Part shown: positions 25,978 to 33,879 of the stretch, piece by piece
Numbering within the stretch: position 1 is the first letter of the stretch
Layout: the number at the start of each line of letters is the position of its first letter
Assembly: GCF_023078355.1 (NCBI RefSeq)
Contig: NZ_CP095552.1
Span: 124,001 to 188,000, forward strand
Length of the DNA: 64,000 bases
DNA from: Gordonia hongkongensis
GTDB taxonomy: Bacteria; Actinomycetota; Actinomycetes; Mycobacteriales; Mycobacteriaceae
Direction: 5' to 3'
The notes under the pieces: model-generated
What the model was told of the DNA's origin: nothing
Seen by the model: the letters and a program-made list of their open reading frames with translations, nothing else
The model's database searches: none
Made by a program: the position numbers and the translations under genes

Positions 25978-27177
25978 TTACTTTCCGAAGAGCCGGCCGA
26001 GGAAGGGGATGGTGTCGGCTTGCGACCGGACCAGCGTGCCGCTGTGGTCGCTCGGATAGGTCCGGAAGGTCACCGGCTGGCGGTTGGCGGTCAGCGTCGC
26101 CGCATAGGCCGCGGTGGTGGGATACGGCACGTCGGTGTCGAACAGGCCGTGGCCCATGAAAAATGGCTTGTCGAAACCCTTTTCGGGCATGCCCAGGTAA
26201 TTCGCCAGGGTCGCGGAGAATCTCGGCAGACTGGTCAGCGGGGCGGTGAAGTAGTCGCCGAGCGAGACGCCCCGGAGCTGCTCCTCGAATTCGCCGACGC
26301 AGCGGGTCTCGGCGAGGGCCACATACTTCCGGCCGGTCGGCGTGAGGATGCGATCGATGCCGAGCTCGGGGTGTGCGTATCGGAGTCCGGCGAGGATGTA
26401 GCTGAGGTAAGCGGTCAGCGCCGGGGTGATCGCCACCGGCGGGACACCCGGACCCGCGATCTGGACCAGTCGTTCGATGTAGGCCGGCGTGCCGGTGCCG
26501 ACGGCACCCCGGTAGTCGAGCTCTTCACCGCCGAACTCGGTCGCGTAGCGCGCGGTGTAGATGGCCGCGCCGCCGCCCTGTGACTGCCCGACCGCCGCCC
26601 AGGAGCGCGACAACCGTTGTGCGACAGGTCGAGTCGAGGAGAACTCCCGGCCCGCTCGCACCATGTCGACGACGTTGTGGGCCGTCGTGCGGCCGTCGAG
26701 GTAGGCGTGCAGACCCGGGGTGCCCAGGCCGGCGTAGTCGCTGGCCACGATGGCGTAGCCCTGCTGCATCCACTTGGCGAGGTACGGCAGGTCGCGCTCG
26801 GGCAGGCCCGGACCCCGGACCGAGGGGGCGCAGTCGTCGCCGATCCCCGACGTCCCGTGGGCCCACGAGATCACCGGCCAACCGCCCGGCGGTGCCGTCC
26901 CCCGTGGGGTGAACACGGTCCCGGTGCTGAGCGCCTTCTTGCCGAAAGCATCGGTCGTGACATAGGTCAGGACGGTGGCGTCGGCGGAGCCGGGCACCCA
27001 GAACTGCGGGGCGAGCGGCCTGGCGGAGACGACCGTGCCGACGTCGCCGAGGTTCGACGGCGAGGAGATCGCCGGGCCGGCGGCGAGGGTCCCGGCCGCT
27101 CCGGAACCGCCGATCGCGACCGCCGCACACACGGCCAGTGTCAGAACCTTGCGGTGCCATCGCGTCACGATCCACAC
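25978..27177 (-). CDS. Secreted lipase (LIP family alpha/beta-hydrolase)
   Basis: A 399-residue exported hydrolase of the secretory lipase family. An N-terminal signal (residues 1-33: basic WHRK then a hydrophobic run ending TLAAG) targets it outside. The nucleophile is S199 in AVGQSQGGGAA; acid and base are probably the Asp of GLFDTDVPYP and the His of YPSDHSGTL. An oxyanion loop SWAHGTSGIG is present. Likely substrates are triacylglycerols or related esters. GTG is taken as start; an ATG is not available nearby. It stands apart from the STAS operon by about 150 bp. Confidence 0.87.
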   Translation of the reverse strand: MWIVTRWHRKVLTLAVCAAVAIGGSGAAGTLAAGPAISSPSNLGDVGTVVSARPLAPQFWVPGSADATVLTYVTTDAFGKKALSTGTVFTPRGTAPPGGWPVISWAHGTSGIGDDCAPSVRGPGLPERDLPYLAKWMQQGYAIVASDYAGLGTPGLHAYLDGRTTAHNVVDMVRAGREFSSTRPVAQRLSRSWAAVGQSQGGGAAIYTARYATEFGGEELDYRGAVGTGTPAYIERLVQIAGPGVPPVAITPALTAYLSYILAGLRYAHPELGIDRILTPTGRKYVALAETRCVGEFEEQLRGVSLGDYFTAPLTSLPRFSATLANYLGMPEKGFDKPFFMGHGLFDTDVPYPTTAAYAATLTANRQPVTFRTYPSDHSGTLVRSQADTIPFLGRLFGK

Positions 27178-27314
27178 CGTACTGCGAACGGGTTCCGGTC
27201 GTCGATTCCTCGCCTGTTCCGTTATCGCTCAGTTCCTTTCGGTGCGCCGGGAGCGGGACCGTCGGCCACGGCAATACCCTGGTTCGGACAAACCCGGCAG
27301 AGAGGTGTCACGGC

Positions 27315-27965
27315 ATGGCGTTGCGGACGGTCGGGTTGCCGACCCCGGGGGAGATGAAACCGAGGTGGGCTGCGTACGCGGCACTGCTGGCCGTGCGGGG
27401 TGAACGCTGGGCGCAGGGGGCGCATGCGACCGCCCACGGGTGGCATTACGACGACGGCGGAGGCAACTGGGCCGACGTGGTGTTTGCCGGTTCCGGCCGC
27501 GCGGTGCTCGTCGGGCACGACCATGAGTACTCCGAGACGTATTTCCGCGAGGGGGCGACGTACTTCGGCGAGGAGGAGACCGACCTGCTCGCCGATGCGC
27601 CCGGCTGGTGGGAAGCGGCGATCGTGCCGTACCTCGACCGGCAGCGCACCGAGGGGATGTGGATCGGGTTCATCTACGGCTTCGACGGCCGGTGGATGCG
27701 GTCCGACTACGACGCCGATGACGGCTTCACCAGCATCGGTCTGCCGTTCACCGACGACGAGACAACCGGCGACGCACTCGTCGATCTACTCGGCAACTGG
27801 TTCGGCGAGCTGGGACTCACGTCGCGGGCCGGCCTCGGCACCAGGCTTCGGGCGATGGTCGCCGCCGGTGATGCGCCGACGGCGGCAGACCTGCGGCGGA
27901 TACTCGGACCGGCGGCCGCGCACGCCGACATCGACGCGGCAGTGGCTGCGGCACAACGTTTCTGA
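27315..27965 (+). CDS. Uncharacterised cytosolic protein
   Basis: 216 residues, acidic, rich in Trp, Gly and Asp, with no signal or membrane segment. The segment GHDHEYSETYFREGATYFGEEETDLL followed by MWIGFIYGFDGRWMRSDYDADDG suggests a compact alpha/beta fold; an Ala-rich helix closes the protein. The ATG at 27315 is preferred because the upstream frame overlaps the promoter region of the divergent lipase. I do not recognise the family and give no function. Confidence 0.65.
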   Translation: MALRTVGLPTPGEMKPRWAAYAALLAVRGERWAQGAHATAHGWHYDDGGGNWADVVFAGSGRAVLVGHDHEYSETYFREGATYFGEEETDLLADAPGWWEAAIVPYLDRQRTEGMWIGFIYGFDGRWMRSDYDADDGFTSIGLPFTDDETTGDALVDLLGNWFGELGLTSRAGLGTRLRAMVAAGDAPTAADLRRILGPAAAHADIDAAVAAAQRF

Positions 27966-27995
27966 CGATGTCAGGTCCGTCGCGCCGCGCGTCCG

Positions 27996-29516
27996 TCACC
28001 GCGAGCGCAGTTCCCGCTTGAGCAGTTTGCCGCTCTGGTTGCGGGGGAGCTCGTCGACGAACCGCACCTTCTTCGGGACCTTGAACGGCGCGATCCGGGA
28101 CCGGACGTGCTCGATCAGTTCCTGCTCGGTCACCGACCGGCCGTCCCGCACCACGACGACCGCGGTGATGGCCTCGATCCACTTCTCGTCCGGCTCGCCG
28201 ATGACGGCCACCTCCGAGACCGCCTCGTGGGTGTAGATCGCGTCCTCCACCTCGCGGGAGGCGACCAGGATGCCGCCGGTGTTGATCACGTCCTTGATGC
28301 GGTCGACCACCGTGATGAAACCCTCGGCGTCGCGGGTGACGAGGTCGCCGGAGTGGAACCAGCCGTCACGGAACGCGTCCTCGGTGGCGGCCGGGTTCTC
28401 CCAGTAGCCGCGGCACAGTTGCGGCGAACGATAGAGGATCTCGCCGGCAACCCCGGGTTCGACGTCGTTGCCGTCGGAGTCGACGACCCGGGTCTCGACG
28501 AAGAACACCGGCCGACCGCACGAGGACGGCCGGTCCTCGTGCTCCTCCGGGCGCAGAACCGTTGCCAGCGGCCCGATCTCGGACTGCCCGAAGCAGTTGT
28601 AGAACTGCATGCCGGGGAACTGCTCGCGGAGCCGGTTCAGCACGGTCACCGGCATGATCGACGCGCCGTACTGGGCCTTGCGCAGCGAGGACAGATCTCT
28701 GGTCGCCAGGTCCGGGTGACCGGCGAGCGGAACCCAGACGGTCGGCGCGAGGAACAGCGACCCGATGCGGTCCGCCTCGACGCGACGCAGGATCTCCGGG
28801 ATGTCCGGGGTCGCCATCAGCCGGACGGTCGCGCCCACGGAGAGGTACGGAAGCATGAAGACGTGCATCCCCGCCGAGTGGTAGAGCGGCATGGCGATCA
28901 GCGGGTTGTCATCCGCGGTGAAGTCGAGGGCGACCACCGACGACACGTACTCGCTGATGAGTGCCGCGTGGGACATCATGGCGCCCTTGGGCTTCGAGGT
29001 GGTTCCGGAGGTGTAGAGGAGCTGGGCGAGATCGTCGCCGTCGGCCGCCGAGGTGAACTGGCCGGCCGGGCTGGTCGCCGTCTCGAGAAGCGAATCGTCG
29101 GCGTCGCGCAGCGGGACGATCTCCTCGACCTCGGCGAGATCGCCGCGGATCTCGTCGATCCGTTCGGACAGGGCGGGGTCGACGAGGACGGCACGTGCGC
29201 CGGACTGCACGACGAGATAGCGGAGCTCCTCACCTCGCAGCGCGTAGTTGATCGGGACGTGGACGAGTCCCGCGCGGCAGCACGCCAGGAAACCGATGAC
29301 ATACGCGTCCGAGTTGGTGCCGTATGCCGCCACCCGGTCGCCCTGCTGCAGTCCGCGTGCCAGCAGCCCGGTGGCGGCAGCGGACACCGCGTCGTCGAGC
29401 TGTCGATAGGTGAAGGAACGGTCGTCGAAGACCAACGCGGTGCGGTCGGGATGCCGCGCCGCGGACCTGCGGAGGATGCCGTCGATGGTGTTGGCGGAAG
29501 AAGGTCGCGAAGCCAT
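27996..29516 (-). CDS. Acyl-CoA synthetase (AMP-forming, FadD-like)
   Basis: A 506-residue ANL-superfamily enzyme that activates a carboxylic acid to acyl-AMP and then acyl-CoA. The AMP-binding P-loop is LLYTSGTTSKPKGAMMSH (about 160-177), the A5 motif is NCFGQSEIGP, and the C-terminal hinge reads GDLVTRDAEGFITVVDR. The catalytic lysine is in NQSGKLLKREL near the end. Length and layout suit medium/long-chain or aryl acids. Convergent with the gene ending at 27965 (30 bp apart). The substrate cannot be assigned. Confidence 0.88.
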   Translation of the reverse strand: MASRPSSANTIDGILRRSAARHPDRTALVFDDRSFTYRQLDDAVSAAATGLLARGLQQGDRVAAYGTNSDAYVIGFLACCRAGLVHVPINYALRGEELRYLVVQSGARAVLVDPALSERIDEIRGDLAEVEEIVPLRDADDSLLETATSPAGQFTSAADGDDLAQLLYTSGTTSKPKGAMMSHAALISEYVSSVVALDFTADDNPLIAMPLYHSAGMHVFMLPYLSVGATVRLMATPDIPEILRRVEADRIGSLFLAPTVWVPLAGHPDLATRDLSSLRKAQYGASIMPVTVLNRLREQFPGMQFYNCFGQSEIGPLATVLRPEEHEDRPSSCGRPVFFVETRVVDSDGNDVEPGVAGEILYRSPQLCRGYWENPAATEDAFRDGWFHSGDLVTRDAEGFITVVDRIKDVINTGGILVASREVEDAIYTHEAVSEVAVIGEPDEKWIEAITAVVVVRDGRSVTEQELIEHVRSRIAPFKVPKKVRFVDELPRNQSGKLLKRELRSR

Positions 29517-29585
29517 GCCGTCGACGATACTTGGATGCCCTAGTGAACCGTGGCGGATCCGCCCATCAGGGCCCGGGTGTGCCCG

Positions 29586-30218
29586 TCAGGGCCAGAAGAT
29601 GGTGCCGTTCAGGAAGTCCTGGGCGAATCGGTTGCCGGTTCGGTACTCGCCGCCGAGCGGGACCCCGAAGTACCCGCCCGCTCCACCGGTCTCCTCCCAC
29701 TTGCGCCGGATCTGGCCCCAGACGATCTGCGCGCCACCGGTTTTCGACCATGTGACCACACCGCCCTGGAAGTCGTTGCTCCGTCCGCTGCCCGACCGGT
29801 ACTCGTTGCTGACCGGATAACCCAACGCACCGCGCTCGGCCCCGGCCTTCTGCCACCGGCTCCGGATCGCGCCGCCGACCTGGTGTGCCGTACCGCCGTC
29901 GGCGGCGGGGTGCCAGTAGAACGACGTGTCGCGTGAGAACACCTGGAATCTGCCACGCTTGGCTCCCGCGCGTTCGGGGCCGGTCGGGACGCCCCACTTG
30001 AAGAAGCCGCCCGTCGACGAGTAGGCCTCGCCGATCTTGCCGCCGACGAGGTGACCGTTGATGATCCGATCGGCCTGCGCACTCGGCGCGAGCATCACCA
30101 GCGACACCATCGTCGCCACGACCGCGACGCTCGCCACCCGCCGTCGGACGCGTCTGCGAACGGACTCCGGACGGAGGTCACGGGCGGGGCTCGGCGTCGA
30201 CGTGGTGAGAGCAGACAT
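29586..30218 (-). CDS. LGFP-repeat secreted cell-wall protein
   Basis: A 210-residue exported protein. A long basic N-region with RRRVRRRVAS precedes the hydrophobic signal core and an APSAQA cleavage-like site near residue 49. The mature part is about three LGFP repeats of roughly 50 residues, each with the pattern G-x-P-x(n)-G-x-Y/F-FQGG/FSRD-x-W (for example GALGYPVSNEY, SNDFQGGVVTWS, GYFGVPLGGEY). LGFP modules anchor proteins or enzymes to mycolyl-arabinogalactan, which supports a mycolic-acid organism. The role of this short version is unknown. Confidence 0.85.
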   Translation of the reverse strand: MSALTTSTPSPARDLRPESVRRRVRRRVASVAVVATMVSLVMLAPSAQADRIINGHLVGGKIGEAYSSTGGFFKWGVPTGPERAGAKRGRFQVFSRDTSFYWHPAADGGTAHQVGGAIRSRWQKAGAERGALGYPVSNEYRSGSGRSNDFQGGVVTWSKTGGAQIVWGQIRRKWEETGGAGGYFGVPLGGEYRTGNRFAQDFLNGTIFWP

Positions 30219-30289
30219 GCGCGCGATGGTACGGACGTCCCACGACGCCTGCTGTTGGGCAGCTCACATCAGGGGTCTCACCGCAGGCG

Positions 30290-32065
30290 TCAGGGGCCCG
30301 CGGGAGCCTCGGGTGGGGGTGAGTTCTCCGTGGTGGTCGTGGTGGTCGTCTCCTCCGGGGCTTCCGCGGCGGGCGGCGCGGCATGAGTGGAGGGGTCCGG
30401 CGCCGGCGGATCCGTCGTCAGGGGGCCCGGCGCAGGCTGGTCGGGACCCGGGGCGGCGGGCGGTACGACGATCCAGTTCGCCGACCGGACGGTCACCGTC
30501 TTCGATGCGCCGACCGCCGTCAGCGTCAACGTCCACACCCCGGTGCTGGTGGTGGACCCGGACACCGAGGTGCGCTGTAGGGCCGAACCGGCGACCGACC
30601 GCGTCACGCCGTCGGTGCACGAGAGGGCGACCGTACCCGCCGAAGAGCTGCCGGGGGTCGTGCAGCCCACCGACAGCCCCGCGTCGTCGAAGCTGAAACT
30701 GCCGATGAATTCCCCCGAACCGCTGAACGAGGTCGGCGTCGCGGGGGCCTCGGCCGGGGCTTCCGGTGCCGGCGCGCCGGGGACGCCCGGCTCCGACCCG
30801 GGCTCGGGCGCCTCCGGACCCGGCGCCTCGTACCCGGGCGCCTCGGGGGCCGGGGCGTCGGAGGCGGGCACCGATTCATCCGGAGGCGGCGCGTCCGAGG
30901 CCGGTCCCGGGTTGCCCGGCGCGGCGGGCGTGACCGCGGAGTCCGATTCGGACGAGTCCGGTCCAGCGGAGTCCGGAGCCGCCGAGTCCGAGTCCGGTGC
31001 TCCTTCCGGCAGACCGCCGTGCTCCTCGGCCCGCTCCTCGAGGGCCGGGGCGGCCGCGGGGTTGCCCGGCGCGATCAGTCCGTTGTGCTCGGCGTCCTCC
31101 TCGGTGTCCGCCTCGAACGGCGTGTTCAGCGCGGCCGGGGTGGGCAGGGGACCCGACGGTGGCGGGAAGCGGCTGAGATCGAGCAGTCCGCCGAGCGGTT
31201 GCGAGAAGATCTGTCCGGTCAGGTAATTCAGCAGCTGGAGCGCGTCGCCGACCGGGGTGCCGGGGGCAGCCGGGACCGACGGCGCGGGCACGATGGTCGT
31301 CGACTTGCCGACCGCGGTGACGTTCTGGTTGTTGTACGCGATGCGGGTGACCGATCGACTCTTGTACCCCTCCCACGTCCGGCCCTCCAGCCGGTACCCG
31401 CCGAGCGGGGCGGCGGCCGGCGGAGCGAGCGGATTGCCGCACGAGCACATGGCGCGCGGGACGCCGGCGGAGTCGACGTAGACCGCCGTCCCACGCTGCA
31501 GGACGGACTGGAACGGGACCGCTCGGCCGGAGGTGTACGAGTGGTTGGTCACCCAGGTGTCGGTGGTCAGCACCACGGGGGTGAGGGTGTTCAGATAGTG
31601 CGGGATGTCGGCGGTGCCGATGCCGTAGACGCCGGCCCAGGCGCGAGCCGCCGGGGGATCGGCGAGCAACCGGTTGCTGAGTGCCGCGGTGTCGCAGGCG
31701 GCGGTGTCTCCCGCGGCATACAGCCCGGCGTCGGTGCCGTTGACCGCGCGGCCACCGAGGTCGGCTGCGCCCGCGGTACCGGTGAGTGCCACGTTCGCCG
31801 GGAGGTCGCCGGCCCCGGACACGAGGACCGGATCGGTGAACGGATCGATCCCGGGGTCGTTCGCCGCGGTCAGGGTGAGGCCGGGGACGTAGATGTCCCC
31901 GTCGCGGGCCTTGACGACGAAGACGATGCCCGCGGCGAGGACGAGCGCGAGGACGACCACGACGGCGCTCAGTACGAGGGTCAGTGCGCGACGACCGTCG
32001 GGCTGCGGCGGGATCGCGCCGTACGGGGTCGACGGGTGGGTCGGGGGACCGGGTGGATAGGTCAT
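30290..32065 (-). CDS. DUF6777-type membrane-anchored protein with Pro/Asp/Ser-rich tail
   Basis: 591 residues. A Pro-rich cytoplasmic start (about 1-26) is followed by one transmembrane helix (about 28-51) and an extracellular region. The DUF6777-like domain follows (about 55-260): IYVPGLTLTAANDPGIDPFTDP, GLYAAGDTAACD, LTPVVLTTDTWVTNHSY and MCSCGNPLAPP. Next comes about 140 residues of low-complexity Pro/Ala/Glu/Asp/Ser, then a small beta domain with two Cys (VGCTTPG, LSCTDG) and a Pro/Thr-rich end. The linker looks like a wall-spanning spacer. Function unknown. Confidence 0.75.
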   Translation of the reverse strand: MTYPPGPPTHPSTPYGAIPPQPDGRRALTLVLSAVVVVLALVLAAGIVFVVKARDGDIYVPGLTLTAANDPGIDPFTDPVLVSGAGDLPANVALTGTAGAADLGGRAVNGTDAGLYAAGDTAACDTAALSNRLLADPPAARAWAGVYGIGTADIPHYLNTLTPVVLTTDTWVTNHSYTSGRAVPFQSVLQRGTAVYVDSAGVPRAMCSCGNPLAPPAAAPLGGYRLEGRTWEGYKSRSVTRIAYNNQNVTAVGKSTTIVPAPSVPAAPGTPVGDALQLLNYLTGQIFSQPLGGLLDLSRFPPPSGPLPTPAALNTPFEADTEEDAEHNGLIAPGNPAAAPALEERAEEHGGLPEGAPDSDSAAPDSAGPDSSESDSAVTPAAPGNPGPASDAPPPDESVPASDAPAPEAPGYEAPGPEAPEPGSEPGVPGAPAPEAPAEAPATPTSFSGSGEFIGSFSFDDAGLSVGCTTPGSSSAGTVALSCTDGVTRSVAGSALQRTSVSGSTTSTGVWTLTLTAVGASKTVTVRSANWIVVPPAAPGPDQPAPGPLTTDPPAPDPSTHAAPPAAEAPEETTTTTTTENSPPPEAPAGP

Positions 32066-32268
32066 CGCGCAGCTCCTACTGGTCCACTCCTGCCCGGGCG
32101 GGCAATCGTTCGACCCGAGCCCAGTATCGGCGCGTCACAGAACGGGGAGCAAGGCTTGACCAGCATTTTCACGTCGTCGATGGCAAATCTCGACCGTTTG
32201 GACCACACCGCCGTAACGCCGCGCGGCGGGGCACCGACACCAGTCCGGGCCCCGCGCGCGGAGCCGGG

Positions 32269-33747
32269 TCAGGCCCGGCCGAACACCATCGATTCCTCGA
32301 CCTTGTTGATGCGGTGGTCGATGGCGTCGCGGTAGTAGTTGTGCCGCACCTGCCAGTGACCGCGGGTGCCCGACTTCGGCAGTGCATCCGGGGACCGTTC
32401 GACGTACCCCGCCTTGAGATCCCACAGCGGCCGCGAACCCATGACCTCCGAACCCAGATGCGGATAGGCATGGGTGTAGCCGTTCGTGCGCATGTACCTG
32501 ATCAGGTCGGCGACGGCGCGAGCGGTCATGTCCGCGCGAAGGGTCCACGAGGCGTTCGTGTAACCGACCGACCAGGCGAGGTTCGGGACGTCCTCGATGA
32601 GGTAGCTCTTGAAGACGAAGCGGTCGTGCGGTTTCACCTCGGCGCCGTCGACGCGGAGCCGGGTACCGCCGAAGCCGAGCAGTTGCAGTCCGGTCGCGGT
32701 GACGATGATGTCGGCGTCGAGGTGCTTGCCCGAGGTGAGGGTGACCCCCGTGGCGTCGAACCGGTCGATGTGGTCGGTGACCATCTCGACCTTGCCCTCG
32801 GTGATGTCGGCGAAGAGGTCGGCGTCGGGGACCATGCACATCCGCTGGTCCCATGGGTTGTACGTCGGATTGAAGTGGACGTCGACCGGATAGTCCTCGG
32901 GCAGGTTCGCGACGACGTTGTTGCGGATCATCTTGCGTCCGAGCTTCGGGAACCGGTGGGTCAGGTGCACGATCGCGGCCGTCTGGGCGGCGTACCTGGT
33001 GCGGATGACCTTGTGCGCCGCCTGCGGTGGCAACAACTTCTGCACGAGCGGTGCCAGGTACTGCTTCTGCTTGGACGAGAAGATGTATGACGGCGAGCGC
33101 TGCAGCATCGTGACGTGCTCGGCCTGCTCGGCGAGGCTCGGGATGAGACTGACCGCCGTCGCGCCGCTGCCGATCACCACGACGCGCTTGCCCCGGTAGT
33201 CGAGGTCTTCGGGCCAGTGCTGCGGGTGCACGATCTGGCCGGTGAAGTCGTCGGCACCGGCGAACCGTGGTGTGTAGGGGTTGTCGTAGTCGTAGTAACC
33301 GGTTGCGAAGATGACGAACCTCGCCCGGTGGGTCTCGCGGCGCCGGTCCTCACCGACCTCGACCCCCAGCGTCCAGGTGTCCGTCTTCGAGTCCCAGTCG
33401 GCGGTCAGGACGTGCTGCCCGAACCGGATGTGCTCGGCGATGGCGAACTTGTGGGCGGTGTCCTCGATGTACTCCCGGATGTCGTTTCCGTGCGCCAGCG
33501 CCCGCGGCTTGCGCCACGGCTCGAACGGGTAACTCAGCGAGTAGATGTCGCTGTCGGACCGCACGCCGGGGTACCGGAACAGGTCCCACGTCCCGCCCAT
33601 GCGTTCGCGGCGTTCGAGGATCAGATAGTCGGCGTCGGGATTCTGCTCCTTCAGCCGATAGGCGCAGTCGATGCCGGACAAGCCGGCGCCGATGATGATC
33701 ACGTCGCGCACGGTTGGCTGTGTGGCGTTCGGTTCGCTGTCGGTCAC
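32269..33747 (-). CDS. Flavin monooxygenase, Baeyer-Villiger type
   Basis: A 492-residue class B flavoprotein monooxygenase. FAD-binding GAGLSG is at 20-25, NADPH-binding GSGATA at 193-198. The Baeyer-Villiger fingerprint FxGxxxHxxxWP is present as F168...H174...W178-P179. FATGYYDYD is the ATG-containing linker. These enzymes use NADPH and O2 to convert ketones to esters or lactones, or oxidise S/N. The start is GTG with GAGGAGG upstream. Its gene is divergent from the molybdopterin oxidoreductase with a 132-bp spacer, so joint control is possible. Confidence 0.9.
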   Translation of the reverse strand: MTDSEPNATQPTVRDVIIIGAGLSGIDCAYRLKEQNPDADYLILERRERMGGTWDLFRYPGVRSDSDIYSLSYPFEPWRKPRALAHGNDIREYIEDTAHKFAIAEHIRFGQHVLTADWDSKTDTWTLGVEVGEDRRRETHRARFVIFATGYYDYDNPYTPRFAGADDFTGQIVHPQHWPEDLDYRGKRVVVIGSGATAVSLIPSLAEQAEHVTMLQRSPSYIFSSKQKQYLAPLVQKLLPPQAAHKVIRTRYAAQTAAIVHLTHRFPKLGRKMIRNNVVANLPEDYPVDVHFNPTYNPWDQRMCMVPDADLFADITEGKVEMVTDHIDRFDATGVTLTSGKHLDADIIVTATGLQLLGFGGTRLRVDGAEVKPHDRFVFKSYLIEDVPNLAWSVGYTNASWTLRADMTARAVADLIRYMRTNGYTHAYPHLGSEVMGSRPLWDLKAGYVERSPDALPKSGTRGHWQVRHNYYRDAIDHRINKVEESMVFGRA

Positions 33748-33879
33748 GGGGACCTCCTCGGTGGGGATGCCTCAGGTGCTGTCATCATGCAACACTTGTC
33801 TTCAGATGTGAACGGAATCACACCAACCGTAGGCCTGCCCGCCTGCGGCCAGTCATCGCGCGAGGTCAGGGGACGCAAG

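Noticed and set aside
28107..29543. 478-codon open frame on the plus strand
   Set aside because: Antisense to a well-conserved acyl-CoA synthetase.
33115..33879. N-terminal extension of the molybdopterin oxidoreductase
   Set aside because: The extension is antisense to the monooxygenase and has no domain; the [4Fe-4S] motif starts normally after ATG 33880.
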